Assembly (NCBI GenBank): GCA_029940375.1
Contig: JAPYUX010000002.1
Span: 1 to 64,000, forward strand
Direction of reading: 5' to 3'
From: Dehalococcoidia bacterium
GTDB lineage: Bacteria; Chloroflexota; Dehalococcoidia; Lucifugimonadales; Lucifugimonadaceae
Length of the DNA stretch: 64,000 nt
This document shows, piece by piece, positions 45,039-54,711 of the stretch (positions are counted from its first letter, which is position 1; each line of letters starts with the position of its first letter). The translations under genes were made by a program, and so were the position numbers. The notes below the pieces were generated by a model, which saw only the letters and a list, made by a program, of their open reading frames with translations, searched no databases and was not told the origin of the DNA.

Positions 45039-46121
45039 ATGGAACTTAATGAAATTTCAAATATATTTCAAGAAAAAATTGATAATAATGAATCTTTTTT
45101 ATCTAAGTATGCCATAAAACAAATTAACTCTAAGAGAAAAAATAAAGAATGTGAAGAAAAGAAATCCTATAGAAGTGCTTATCAAATTGATAGAGATAGA
45201 ATAATACACACTAATTCATTTCGAAGACTCAAACATAAAAGTCAAGTTTTTGTAGCACCCAAAGGTGACCACTATACTACAAGATTAACTCATGTGATAG
45301 AAGTCTCACAAATAGGTCGAACAATAGCTAGGGCACTAAATTTAAATGAAGATATGGTTGAGGCAGCATCTTTGGGTCATGACTTAGGACATACCCCTTT
45401 TGGGCATATAGGTGAATCTGCCTTAAACGATTTATTATCAAGTGGTTTTCACCATTCAAAACATTCGGTAAGAATTATAGAAGTCCTTGAAAAAGATGGA
45501 GTTGGACTTAATCTTACCTTAGATGTTATTGAAGCAATTAGGACGCATTCTAAACCTCAAGGAAACTTTTTGACAAGAGAATCAGTTATGGGAATGTCTT
45601 TGGAAGCACAAATAGTTCGAATCTCAGATGCTTTAGCTTATTTAAGCCATGATTTAGAAGATGCTTTCCGGTCAAATTTCTTGTCAATAAAAAAAATACC
45701 TAATAATATTGCTGAATTTATAAATTTGCCGCTTTCAAAAAGAATTAATATTTTGGTAAGCGATCTTGTAAAACACTCTTGGGCTTGTACTGGATTTGAG
45801 AATGCTAAACAGATCCCTATTATTAAAATGTCTAATGATATCTCTAACCTTGTTACTGAACTTAGAAATTATATGTTTGAAAACTTTTATTTGCCTGTTA
45901 GTAATTCTGAACAGGGGAAAACAGCTTATAGAATTGTTAGACTTTTGTTTGATTTTTACTTGGATAATGAACAATTTATACCGAAAACCTACTACAAAAC
46001 AGGACAAAATATTGAAAGAGCTGTGGTCGATTATATTTGTGGGATGACTGATAATTTTGCTATTGAAGAAGCAAGAAAAATTTCTCCAGAAATAACAAAA
46101 AAATTATATATTGATATTTGA
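45039..46121 (+). CDS. dgt: Deoxyguanosinetriphosphate triphosphohydrolase-like protein
   Basis: A 360-residue HD-domain protein of the dNTPase family. It has TNSFRRLKHKSQVFVAPKGD, THVIEVSQIGRTIARAL, the HD signature SLGHDLGHTPFGHIGE and the distal Asp in VRISDALAYLSHDLEDA. Members hydrolyse dGTP or other dNTPs to deoxynucleoside and tripolyphosphate. It is three bases after plsC and about 100 bases before dnaG, so dNTP control is placed beside primase. Confidence 0.94.
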   Translation: MELNEISNIFQEKIDNNESFLSKYAIKQINSKRKNKECEEKKSYRSAYQIDRDRIIHTNSFRRLKHKSQVFVAPKGDHYTTRLTHVIEVSQIGRTIARALNLNEDMVEAASLGHDLGHTPFGHIGESALNDLLSSGFHHSKHSVRIIEVLEKDGVGLNLTLDVIEAIRTHSKPQGNFLTRESVMGMSLEAQIVRISDALAYLSHDLEDAFRSNFLSIKKIPNNIAEFINLPLSKRINILVSDLVKHSWACTGFENAKQIPIIKMSNDISNLVTELRNYMFENFYLPVSNSEQGKTAYRIVRLLFDFYLDNEQFIPKTYYKTGQNIERAVVDYICGMTDNFAIEEARKISPEITKKLYIDI

Positions 46122-46221
46122 TTTAAAAAACCAAAAAGAGTAACAAAAAATAAACAAAAATTTATTTATTTTTTATAAGATAACTATACAATTATTTTTA
46201 CTTTAAATTCTAAAATATACT

Positions 46222-48084
46222 ATGCCTCAAGATTTGAAAGAAATTATAAAAGAAAGACTCGATTTAGAAGATTTTTTACAGCATAAAGGATTCAATTGGT
46301 CAAAAAGTGGATCGATATCAAAAACTCTTTGTATGTTTCATGATGAAAAAACACCTTCCTTCACCCTGAGTAGAGATAAAAAAAGATTTAAGTGCTTTGG
46401 GTGTAATCAAGGTGGAGATGTTTTTGATTTTTTAATGTCCTATGAGAAATTAACTTTTACAGATTCCATAAAGCAACTTTCATCTTATCTTTCTATCGAC
46501 TATGACGAAAGCTCTTTTATAGATGTGAAAGAAAAAAATAAAAAAAATGACTTAATGAAAAAAGAAGTTTACGAAGTAAATAAGATAGCAAACAGTTATT
46601 TTCAAAAGCAACTGACCAATAATACTTCGGAGAATTCGAAGGAAATATTGTCGTATTTGAACAATAGAGGAATTACTTTAGAAGCAATTAAAAAACATCA
46701 TATTGGCTATTGTCCAGATGGTAATTTAGGTAGCCTCTTTGAGTATTTTCGTTCAAATAAGACAAATAAAAGAGGTGTAAAAAATTCAAATTTACTAATT
46801 AAAAAAGAAAATGCAGAAGAATGGATAGATTTTTTTAGAAATCGTACAACTATAGCAATTTTAGATCAAAATTCTAATATCGTCGGTTTTGGAGGAAGGT
46901 CAACTAATGAATTGCAAAAAAGTAAATATATAAATTCCAAAGATAGTGAAATTTTTAGTAAATCTAAAATATTGTATGGAATAGATCGAGCTTCTGAAAA
47001 AATAAAATTAAAATCTCAAGTAGTTATTGTGGAGGGGTATTTTGACTGTATATCGGCTTACGAAAAAGGCTATGAGAACGTCGTTGCAGCTATGGGGACA
47101 CAACTATCAATAGAAAATTTTGAAAAATTGAAAAACCTTATCACATATAGTTCAGATACAGGAGAAATGATTTTTTGTTTTGATAATGACGGTGCTGGGC
47201 ATAAGGCAGCAGTAGATTCAATTAACAAATTGAGAGCACATATAGCAATAAGCGTTAGAAAAGCCAATAAAAAAATAAAAGTAAAAATATGCTTTCCTAA
47301 ATCCGGCAAAGATCCTGATGAGATGATAAGGACTAATCCACTTGAATGGGAAGAAATGATATTGAATTCTCAAAATTTCATTGATTTTATGATCGACCAT
47401 TATACAGAAGAATTATTAGGTGAAAAAAATAAAGACACATTTAAATTTTTAGAAATAATAATGCCTTTTGTAGTTGAATGCTCAGATGAACTGCAACAAG
47501 GGAATTATTTAAAACATATTTCAAAAATAACAGCAATTGATACTGATTTACTTAAAATAGAAGTTACAAATAATTTGAAATCTAAATTTAGAAAATCAGG
47601 GAAAAGATTATCAGACAATAAAAGAATAAAAGAAGTTATTTATAACGATGAAATGACAAGTGAAAAGCATTTCTTAGCTTTATTATTGGAATTCCCTTAT
47701 TTATTTGAAAACGTTAAGGATGTTGAAGAATTCTATTTTTCAGACCTTCATTATAGATCTATTTTTAATTTGTGGAAAGAAAAAAATAAAGTTATTGAAA
47801 AAGACCAAATAAAAGTTGATTTGAAATTTATTTATGATGATATAAATAAATACATAAGAAAAAATTTAATCGACAATCCCGATTTAAGTAACGATATAGA
47901 ATTAGAAACGGTGAAAAATAGAATAGCTATTGATTACCATAAGAGAAAAATTCAAGAAACAGAAAGTAGATTAAATGAAGAAGAGACTTTAGATTCTAAA
48001 AATGAGCAGGTTATATCTTCTTTGATGCAAGAATTGACAGATATTACAGAGAAATTGAAATTACTTGAAAGGGCACAATATTAA
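46222..48084 (+). CDS. dnaG: DNA primase
   Basis: A 620-residue DnaG. The N-terminal zinc site is Cys37, His40, Cys58 and Cys61 ([22 protein letters not shown]). The TOPRIM catalytic motif is [20 protein letters not shown], with [12 protein letters not shown] supplying the metal Asp pair. A C-terminal DnaB-interacting region (about 450-620) rich in charged helices follows. Its stop overlaps the rpoD start (TAATG), recalling the classical macromolecular-synthesis operon without rpsU. Confidence 0.97.
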   Translation: MPQDLKEIIKERLDLEDFLQHKGFNWSKSGSISKTLCMFHDEKTPSFTLSRDKKRFKCFGCNQGGDVFDFLMSYEKLTFTDSIKQLSSYLSIDYDESSFIDVKEKNKKNDLMKKEVYEVNKIANSYFQKQLTNNTSENSKEILSYLNNRGITLEAIKKHHIGYCPDGNLGSLFEYFRSNKTNKRGVKNSNLLIKKENAEEWIDFFRNRTTIAILDQNSNIVGFGGRSTNELQKSKYINSKDSEIFSKSKILYGIDRASEKIKLKSQVVIVEGYFDCISAYEKGYENVVAAMGTQLSIENFEKLKNLITYSSDTGEMIFCFDNDGAGHKAAVDSINKLRAHIAISVRKANKKIKVKICFPKSGKDPDEMIRTNPLEWEEMILNSQNFIDFMIDHYTEELLGEKNKDTFKFLEIIMPFVVECSDELQQGNYLKHISKITAIDTDLLKIEVTNNLKSKFRKSGKRLSDNKRIKEVIYNDEMTSEKHFLALLLEFPYLFENVKDVEEFYFSDLHYRSIFNLWKEKNKVIEKDQIKVDLKFIYDDINKYIRKNLIDNPDLSNDIELETVKNRIAIDYHKRKIQETESRLNEEETLDSKNEQVISSLMQELTDITEKLKLLERAQY

Positions 48085-49565
48085 TGAAAACTAATCCATC
48101 GCAAAATGAAAATGAAAATTTGTTTGTTAATATTGACAATCTTGATGCTCCTTCAAACCTTAAAGAAGTATATGTTCCAAAATCTAACACCATGGAAGAT
48201 GAAGAAGATCTCCCATCAATAAACTCATCGGATTCTGATGATTTATTGAGAATTGTGTCTCGAGAAAAAAAAATACATAAAGATAATTATGAAGATCCTA
48301 TAAGAATGTATTTAAAAGAGATTGGAGATGTAAAACTTCTATCTAGGAAAGACGAAGAAATATTGGCTAGAACAATAGATCTTAAATACAAATACCAGGA
48401 TTTGATTACAGAATTAGAAGAGACTAAAACAGGGATTGTGACGTCTGTAGATTTGGTAAATGAAGTTATGAATAGAATAAATACCTTCTATTCTGTTATG
48501 AAAAACATAAGTGAATATTACGGAGGTCCAAAGCAAATTACACTCAATGATTTGATTCAAACTGACTCACATGTTAATAAAATTCATGGAGTATATGAAG
48601 ATGCTTTGATTGCCTATCTTTCGGATAAAAACAATATTTCAAAAGAAGAAGTAGTAGCTCAAATAAAACAAATATCTGATTTGTTGGGGTTAATTCCTGT
48701 GGATATTTCAGATTTTGTTGATGAGAAATTTTTATCTTTAGAATTAAAGAAATTTATGTCTGATAAAGATTTCTATGATCAATTGAAAGTTTATAGGATG
48801 ATAATTGATAGTAATTATCATCAGATATTATCAAGAGCAGAATTAGCACAAAATCACTTGGCTGAAGCTAATTTGCGATTGGTTGTATCCATAGCAAAGA
48901 AATATATTGGTAGAGGATTATCCTTGTTAGATTTGGTACAGGAAGGAAATATAGGATTAATTAGAGCAGTAGAGAAATTTGACTATAGAAAAGGATTTAA
49001 ATTTTCTACTTATGCAACTTGGTGGATTAGACAGTCAATTACAAGAGCAGTTGCCGATCAATCAAGAACTATAAGAATACCTGTACATATGGTAGAACAA
49101 ATAAATAAAATCTTGAGAGTTTCGAGAAGATTGGTACAGGAAAATGGAGTTGAACCTACATCTGATGATATAGGAAAAGAATTGGACATGGATGGTGATA
49201 AAGTGAATGAAATATTAAAAGCATCTCAAGATCCAATATCTTTAGAAGCTCCTATAGGAGAAGAGCAAGATTTGAATTTATCCGATTTGATAGAAGATCA
49301 AAATGCAGAATCTCCGCAAAATTCTGCGTCTAAGAGCCTACTGAAATCTCAAATTGTTGAAGTTCTAGATACTCTTTCTCCAAGAGAAAGACAGGTAATC
49401 GAATTAAGGTTTGGTATTAACGATAGTAGACCCAGAACACTAGAAGAAGTAGGATCTACATTTGGAGTCACCCGAGAAAGAATAAGACAAATTGAAGCTA
49501 AAGCATTGAGAAAATTACGACACCCAACCAGGTCCTTTAGTCTCAAAGACTACCTAACCTTATAA
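48084..49565 (+). CDS. rpoD: RNA polymerase primary sigma factor
   Basis: A 493-residue sigma-70. It has region 1.2 ([12 protein letters not shown]), a long spacer, region 2 ([38 protein letters not shown]), region 3, and region 4 ending with [21 protein letters not shown]-terminal region 1.1 is short and acidic. It directs housekeeping transcription. It is coupled to dnaG by a one-base overlap. A palindromic hairpin follows the stop. Confidence 0.97.
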   Translation: MKTNPSQNENENLFVNIDNLDAPSNLKEVYVPKSNTMEDEEDLPSINSSDSDDLLRIVSREKKIHKDNYEDPIRMYLKEIGDVKLLSRKDEEILARTIDLKYKYQDLITELEETKTGIVTSVDLVNEVMNRINTFYSVMKNISEYYGGPKQITLNDLIQTDSHVNKIHGVYEDALIAYLSDKNNISKEEVVAQIKQISDLLGLIPVDISDFVDEKFLSLELKKFMSDKDFYDQLKVYRMIIDSNYHQILSRAELAQNHLAEANLRLVVSIAKKYIGRGLSLLDLVQEGNIGLIRAVEKFDYRKGFKFSTYATWWIRQSITRAVADQSRTIRIPVHMVEQINKILRVSRRLVQENGVEPTSDDIGKELDMDGDKVNEILKASQDPISLEAPIGEEQDLNLSDLIEDQNAESPQNSASKSLLKSQIVEVLDTLSPRERQVIELRFGINDSRPRTLEEVGSTFGVTRERIRQIEAKALRKLRHPTRSFSLKDYLTL

Positions 49566-49590
49566 ATCATTTAGTTAATAACTAAATGAT
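49566..49590 (+). terminator. AT-rich palindromic hairpin after rpoD
   Basis: Perfect 11-base inverted repeat atcatttagtt / aactaaatgat with a 3-base loop, immediately after the rpoD stop (TAA). The stem is weak and no clean T tract follows, so it may be a terminator or a processing/stability hairpin. Confidence 0.45.
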
Positions 49591-49658
49591 AACTAATTTT
49601 GATTAAATTCAATTTATTAGCTATATTTAAATATATAGATTAAAAAAATAGGTATATT

Positions 49659-49919
49659 TTGACAATAACATTAGATAATTTAAGAGATGTTTTAATGATA
49701 AGTTTTTTTGTGATATTTATCATTTGTGGTTTGATTTGCACATTAATTTTTGTTGTTGTTTATAGACGTTTGGCGAATGTAAAAAGTCAATTAGAGAAGG
49801 CAAATGAAAAAGTAGAAGACTTTCGTGAGTCATTAAGTGCTATAAATAAAACAATTTCTATCGTTAAGTCAATATTCAGTACTTCTAATAAAGAGAAAAA
49901 GAGTAAAAAGAAAAAATAG
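49659..49919 (+). CDS. Small membrane protein, DUF948/YtxG-like (TTG start)
   Basis: An 86-residue protein with one N-terminal membrane helix (about 12-35) followed by an amphipathic coiled-coil segment (ANVKSQLEKANEKVEDFRES) and a Lys-rich tail. It resembles the DUF948 (YtxG) family. Start is TTG at 49659, with AGG upstream. The YtxH-like gene follows directly; in Bacillus ytxG and ytxH are adjacent stress-operon genes, which supports this reading. Function is not established. Confidence 0.68.
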   Translation: MTITLDNLRDVLMISFFVIFIICGLICTLIFVVVYRRLANVKSQLEKANEKVEDFRESLSAINKTISIVKSIFSTSNKEKKSKKKK

Positions 49920-49929
49920 GTAGGTGTAT

Positions 49930-50172
49930 ATGTCTAAAGAAGATGCTTTTTATAAAGGTTTTTTTTATGGTTCAACATTAGGTTTTTTAGCGGGGATTAT
50001 TTTTGCTCCCAAACCAGGCGATGAAACTAGAAATATTCTTTCCCATAACATTAATGATTGGAAAGAAAAGGCTAATGATCTTGTAGACTCTGCTAAAGAC
50101 AGATTGATTGATGCAGTTGAAGAAGGGGTTGAAGCTTCTAAAAGATCAAAATATGATTTATATGACGATTAA
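49930..50172 (+). CDS. YtxH-family protein
   Basis: An 80-residue protein with a glycine-rich membrane segment GFFYGSTLGFLAGIIFAPKP near the N-terminus (the YtxH GxxxGxxxGxxxAP pattern) and a helical tail. The open frame starts at GTG 49924, but ATG 49930 is better placed for the AGGTAGG upstream. It follows the DUF948-like gene by about 10 bases and its stop interlocks with pheA from the other strand. It is probably a membrane-associated stress protein of unknown mechanism. Confidence 0.85.
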   Translation: MSKEDAFYKGFFYGSTLGFLAGIIFAPKPGDETRNILSHNINDWKEKANDLVDSAKDRLIDAVEEGVEASKRSKYDLYDD

Positions 50173-51020
50173 TAACTTCTAGGGTAAGAACCCAGAATTT
50201 TAAGTAGAGTTGTTATTTTTGAAAGTTCATTTAATGCGTCAATTACTAATTTATCCTCTATGTGCCCATTGAAATCTATAATGAATACATATTCACCGAT
50301 TTGAGTTCCTTTGGGTCTACTTTCTATCTTTTGTAAGTTTAGATTTCTTTTTGAAAAACATTCTAGAGCGGATAACAGTAGCCCTGATTTGTCTTTGGTT
50401 TTAAAATCAAATGCAATAGAAGTTTTATCTTTACCACTTTTTTTTGTTGGATTATTAGAAATAACAACAAATCTAGTAATGTTATTTTTAAAATCCTGAA
50501 TTCCTCTTTCAAAAATATAATACTCATTAATTATTGCAGCTCTTTCAGGTCCTATCGCAGCGACATTAGAATCCTGATTATTTAAAGAACTAACAGCACC
50601 ACCTGTTGAGGTAGATTCAGTTAAAATAACATCTTCATTGAGATTATTTCTAATCCATTCATGACATTGATTAATTGCTTCGGGTTTACTAATAATTTCA
50701 GTAATATAATCCAAACTATCAATTTTATTTTTTGTTATTAAGCAAGCTTCTATAGGAACTAAGATTTCTTCATTCAAGAATAAATTTTTTGATTTTATGA
50801 GATAATCTATAACTTCAATTATTGTTCCAACTCTAGAATTTTCAATTGGGATTATTCCTTCAAAATTTATCTTTTTTTCAACACTTTCTAAAACCTCGAA
50901 AAGATTTTTTTTAGGAACAATTAAATTTTCTTGCTGATTTTTATGTATTAATGCAGCCTGTTCAGAATATGTTCCTTTGGGTCCTAAATAACTTATTCGA
51001 TTATCAATTTCTTTTTTCAT
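50169..51020 (-). CDS. pheA: Prephenate dehydratase
   Basis: A 283-residue PheA. The catalytic domain begins ISYLGPKGTYSEQAAL, with IPIENSRVGTI and TSTGGAVSSL; it contains NITRFVVIS, the prephenate-binding signature, and ends with an ACT domain (about 205-283, KTSIAFDFKTKDKSGLL and ESRPKGTQIGEYVFI). It makes phenylpyruvate for phenylalanine; the ACT domain suggests feedback inhibition. It is the last gene of the potassium-uptake operon, overlapping the previous gene by 17 bases. Confidence 0.95.
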   Translation of the reverse strand: MKKEIDNRISYLGPKGTYSEQAALIHKNQQENLIVPKKNLFEVLESVEKKINFEGIIPIENSRVGTIIEVIDYLIKSKNLFLNEEILVPIEACLITKNKIDSLDYITEIISKPEAINQCHEWIRNNLNEDVILTESTSTGGAVSSLNNQDSNVAAIGPERAAIINEYYIFERGIQDFKNNITRFVVISNNPTKKSGKDKTSIAFDFKTKDKSGLLLSALECFSKRNLNLQKIESRPKGTQIGEYVFIIDFNGHIEDKLVIDALNELSKITTLLKILGSYPRSY

Positions 51021-51669
51021 TTAAAAAATTCAATTTAGTTTTTTCATCTTTTAATGGAATTTGTATTAATATTTTATCAAGAACTCTCAGATCTGTTGAA
51101 TAATCATAATTTATATTTCCTGATGAATTTATCATAGCGATTATTTTTGAATCGTTAGGTAAAAATATTTCATTAAGGGTTTTTCCTATATAATTTGAAT
51201 TTTCCGAAATGATTATCATTATAATTTCTGTATGACTGTCAGTATTAGTAAACAAATGTAATATAGTATTATTTTCAATAATTGAGGAAATTGTGTCTGC
51301 AGTGATTTGATTAGATTTTATTATAAAATCAAAATCATTACCCTTAAAAATATCAATGTTACTTTGATCATTGATTAAAATTATATTGAAAATTTTGGAA
51401 TTAATATTTTTCGCTATTTGCGAAGACACAAAGTTGATTTTATCATCTCCATTCGCTGCTATAAAAAAATTTGCTCTTTCTATTCCTGCATCTATCAGAG
51501 TCTCTTTTGAATAAGAGTTCCCATGCTGATTAACAAATCCAAAAATCCCCTCATTTTTTTTTATTTTCTTTTCGTTATTATCAATAAATATAAATTCATC
51601 ACCATGTTCTAATAAATTTATAGCCAAATTTTTTGACATTTCATTTATACCAGAAATTATTATATACAA
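51004..51669 (-). CDS. TrkA-like (RCK) protein with degenerate nucleotide loop
   Basis: A 221-residue RCK-type protein: an N-terminal TrkA-N Rossmann-like domain and a C-terminal TrkA-C domain (about 135-205). The nucleotide loop is ISGINEMSKN, where the canonical GxGxxG has been lost, while an acidic FIDNNEKK strand follows. It probably regulates the TrkH channel as a paralogue of the intact KtrA-type protein, perhaps by heteromer formation. It is in the same operon as trkH and overlaps pheA at its 3' end. Confidence 0.75.
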   Translation of the reverse strand: MYIIISGINEMSKNLAINLLEHGDEFIFIDNNEKKIKKNEGIFGFVNQHGNSYSKETLIDAGIERANFFIAANGDDKINFVSSQIAKNINSKIFNIILINDQSNIDIFKGNDFDFIIKSNQITADTISSIIENNTILHLFTNTDSHTEIIMIIISENSNYIGKTLNEIFLPNDSKIIAMINSSGNINYDYSTDLRVLDKILIQIPLKDEKTKLNFLNEKRN

Positions 51670-51681
51670 TTATATTCCTTT

Positions 51682-52080
51682 CTATACATTCAACCTTGTT
51701 AGCAAATTTTCTTTTTCTAAATCAATTTGATTAATAACGTTAATTTGTTTTTCAAAATATATTTCGTATAAACTAAAATCATTGATAAAAACAAGTAATT
51801 TCAAATCATCATTAAAATTTCTGATCTTGTAGTAAAAAAAAATATTTTTTACATCATCTTTGGTTAGGATTAATAATCTTTCTGCTTTTTCACTAATGGA
51901 TAATAAATCCTTTTCAATGTCGTTATGTTCGATAATTGTAATATTGTTTTTACTTTTATATTTGTTTTTTAAGTCTGCGGAGATCTGTATGTCATAAATT
52001 ACTATATTTTCATAAATATCTTCAATATAACGTATTACATGTTCTGTAATTTCATTAATCCCTATTATCGTGATTTTCAT
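51682..52080 (-). CDS. Short TrkA-N-like protein with degenerate nucleotide loop
   Basis: A 132-residue protein resembling only the N-terminal Rossmann half of TrkA. It begins MKITIIGINEITEHVIRYI, with GINEIT in place of GxGxxG, like the next gene's SGINEM. This suggests the two degenerate proteins are related. No TrkA-C domain follows. Its start overlaps the USP-like gene's stop by four bases. It might bind the RCK ring of the channel; function is unproven. Confidence 0.6.
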   Translation of the reverse strand: MKITIIGINEITEHVIRYIEDIYENIVIYDIQISADLKNKYKSKNNITIIEHNDIEKDLLSISEKAERLLILTKDDVKNIFFYYKIRNFNDDLKLLVFINDFSLYEIYFEKQINVINQIDLEKENLLTRLNV

Positions 52081-52490
52081 AAATTATTTAATTCTAAAAT
52101 AGTTGTGTTTGAGTACTTTTTTATGTAATTATGTTCGTTCAATTCAAGATTGACTTTTTTTGAATATGCAATGATATCTATATCCAATCTCTTTGCTTCT
52201 TTTACTATTCCTACACCAATACTTCTTGATTGTATTAATATAAAATTCTCTCCATTTATATCATAATTTATATTAAAATCTAACAATATTCCATGGACTT
52301 TTTTAAGAGCAGATTGACCGATAAGAATTAAATTTTGTTCCTCATGATCAATTGGATATTTTGGAGGAATTTCTATTACATAAACAAAATAGACTATAGA
52401 TTTATTTTGTTTTATAAAAGAACAGATAAAATCAATTAGCAAATCATTAATTTCATGATTAAGTAAAACTAAATATCTTTTAGGTTTCAT
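52077..52490 (-). CDS. Universal-stress-protein-like protein
   Basis: A 137-residue alpha/beta protein with a UspA-like layout: first strand RYLVLLNHEIND, a central QSALKKVHGILLDFNINYD helix and strand, and IVKEAKRLDIDIIAYSKK where UspA members have a DLIVMG-like strand. The ATP-binding G-2xG-9xG motif is not clear. It sits between two RCK-type genes; Usp proteins are known partners of ion transporters in other bacteria, so a regulatory role in potassium uptake is plausible. Confidence 0.55.
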   Translation of the reverse strand: MKPKRYLVLLNHEINDLLIDFICSFIKQNKSIVYFVYVIEIPPKYPIDHEEQNLILIGQSALKKVHGILLDFNINYDINGENFILIQSRSIGVGIVKEAKRLDIDIIAYSKKVNLELNEHNYIKKYSNTTILELNNL

Positions 52491-52492
52491 TA

Positions 52493-53152
52493 TTATATGA
52501 GTAGTTTATTAATATTGGAATTATTCCCAATTATTGATACTTCATCGCCTTCATTTAGTATCTCTTGATTTGATGGATATAGGATAATATTATCTCCTCT
52601 TTTGATTGATATGACAGCCAATTTTTGATTACCAGGTTGATTTATAAATCCCGCTTCTAATAAAGACATGCCAACAATCCTTTTAGGAATAGATAATTTA
52701 CTTATTCCCATATTTGGAGATAATTCTAAATACTCTGTTACATTTGGAGAAAAAATTGTACTTGCAAGTTGCTCTCCCATTTCATCTTCAGCAAACACAA
52801 CTCGATCGCAACCCAATCTTATTAAAGTATCTTTATGTAGATCTGAAGATGCTCTAGCGATTATGTTGTTTATGTTTAGAGTTTTGAAAAGTACAGACAC
52901 CATAATGGATACTTCTATGTCTGCTAAGGCTACAACACCCACATCGAAATCTTGTACTCCTAATTCACGTAATGATATTTCAGAGGAAGCATCGGCAGTT
53001 ACTGGGTAGGTTACTTGACCTACCATTGATTGGACTTTGTCAGGATCTATATCAATGGCCATTACATCATGCCCTAGATTATACATTTTTGAAGCAAAAC
53101 TTTTTCCAAATCTTCCTAGACCTACAACAACAACTTGAGGTTTTAATTTCAT
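52493..53152 (-). CDS. KtrA/TrkA-type potassium uptake regulator
   Basis: A 219-residue RCK protein with an intact NAD(H)/nucleotide loop VVVGLGRFGKSFASKM, acidic AIDIDPDKVQSM, TADASSEISLRELG and a C-terminal TrkA-C domain (about 135-219). It should form the octameric cytosolic ring that gates the TrkH/KtrB channel. It starts three bases downstream of the trkH stop. It is the only one of three RCK-type proteins here with a normal loop. Confidence 0.92.
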   Translation of the reverse strand: MKLKPQVVVVGLGRFGKSFASKMYNLGHDVMAIDIDPDKVQSMVGQVTYPVTADASSEISLRELGVQDFDVGVVALADIEVSIMVSVLFKTLNINNIIARASSDLHKDTLIRLGCDRVVFAEDEMGEQLASTIFSPNVTEYLELSPNMGISKLSIPKRIVGMSLLEAGFINQPGNQKLAVISIKRGDNIILYPSNQEILNEGDEVSIIGNNSNINKLLI

Positions 53153-53154
53153 AA

Positions 53155-54639
53155 TTATCCTATTCTTACTGATTCGTAGGGTTGTCTTATTTTTCCTTGC
53201 TCTCTATTACCTAATAATAAAGTTGCTAAAAGCAATGGTCCAAATCTTCCAATTATCATTAAAATTGAAAGTATAATTTTTGAAAGATGATTTAAATCTT
53301 TTGTTATTCCTGTAGATAAACCAACGTTTCCAAAAGCGCTTACACTTTCAAAAAGTAATTCTTTAAATAAATCATCAGGTTCAAAAGAAGCCATTATTAT
53401 AAAACCTACACTTACTAAAATTATACTAAAAACAAAAATTACAAAAGACCTTCTAACTACTTGTGCCGAGATTGTTCTTTTGAAGATGGTGACTTCTTCT
53501 TTTCCTCTTATATTCGATATGAGGGCTATTATAATAACTGTCAAGGTTCCAACCTTTATACCTCCTGCAACTGAAAGGCTACTTCCACCAATAAGCATTA
53601 ATGCAATTGTAGTAAATGTTGTACTATTATGTACAAGATCGTAGTCTATTAGTGAGAACCCAGCTGTTCTAGTAATAACATGAAAAAAAGATTGAGTTAT
53701 TTTTTCATTAATAGGACTTCCATAAATTGTATATATATTATTCCATTCTCCAAACAAAAATTGCAGAGATCCAAGAAATAGAATTATAAAAGTAGAAAAA
53801 ATTACAATTTTAGAATTTAGAGATAGATGTATTTCTTTAAATTTTTTTAGGGATATCATTTTTATATTTCTCAACAATTCAAAAACTATTGGATAGCCAA
53901 TACTTCCAAAAAAAATAAGAAACATGGTTACAAGTAAAAAATTATGATTATTTGTTAATGAACCTATGCTTCCTCCATTTCCATCCTTGATCATATCAAA
54001 GCCAGAACCATTGAAAGATGCAACAGAATGAAAAATAGAATTATATATTCTTCCATGATCATTAAATTGTATTTTTTCGCCAAAAACAAAATATAGAATG
54101 ATTATTCCAATTATCTGAAAAACAATTGCTAAATACACAACGTTAAATAAAAAGTTTGGTGTATTTCCTGTTTCCAGTTTGGCTGGACCGCTATCTGAGA
54201 GACCTTCCCTAATTAGCAATCTCTGTTTTAAGTTTATTTTTCTTCCAGTTATGATTAGTAACAAAAAACCAGCACCTACCATAAATCCAAGTCCACCTAT
54301 AAAACTTAAAATAATAATAATAGATTTACCCATGAGACTCCAACCTAATTCTGTATCAAAAGGAACCAATCCTGTAACCGTAACAGCTGAAGTTGAAACA
54401 AAAATGTAATCTACAAAAGAATATTCTACTAAACCTGATTTGGAAAAAGGTAAAGACAAACCAATTGCTCCTAAGATAATTAAGAAAATAAGACCATAGA
54501 AAATTAAAAGAGGAGAATATATTCCTCTTTTAGAATTTTTTTTTACTTGAATTCTTAATATTTCGGGAGATAATTCTTGTGATCTTTTTACTCGATGTAT
54601 TTTTTCTCCCGAATAAAGATTATCTTCTTCGATTGCCAT
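53155..54639 (-). CDS. trkH: TrkH/KtrB-family potassium uptake membrane protein
   Basis: A 494-residue potassium transporter with four pore repeats. The selectivity-filter glycines are visible in TVTGLVP, SFNGSGFDM, TRTAGFSLID and GNVGLSTG. About ten membrane segments are visible, with an N-terminal cytosolic extension of about 40 residues. First gene of a six-gene operon (trkH, ktrA-like, USP-like, two degenerate RCK-like, pheA). It imports K+ with the RCK ring, important for turgor and salinity response. Confidence 0.93.
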   Translation of the reverse strand: MAIEEDNLYSGEKIHRVKRSQELSPEILRIQVKKNSKRGIYSPLLIFYGLIFLIILGAIGLSLPFSKSGLVEYSFVDYIFVSTSAVTVTGLVPFDTELGWSLMGKSIIIILSFIGGLGFMVGAGFLLLIITGRKINLKQRLLIREGLSDSGPAKLETGNTPNFLFNVVYLAIVFQIIGIIILYFVFGEKIQFNDHGRIYNSIFHSVASFNGSGFDMIKDGNGGSIGSLTNNHNFLLVTMFLIFFGSIGYPIVFELLRNIKMISLKKFKEIHLSLNSKIVIFSTFIILFLGSLQFLFGEWNNIYTIYGSPINEKITQSFFHVITRTAGFSLIDYDLVHNSTTFTTIALMLIGGSSLSVAGGIKVGTLTVIIIALISNIRGKEEVTIFKRTISAQVVRRSFVIFVFSIILVSVGFIIMASFEPDDLFKELLFESVSAFGNVGLSTGITKDLNHLSKIILSILMIIGRFGPLLLATLLLGNREQGKIRQPYESVRIG

Positions 54640-54711
54640 TTTATATTTTTTTTATCTAATACATAGATTATACTTATTTAGGTTATATTAAGCTTAATAG
54701 TTAATTTCTGA

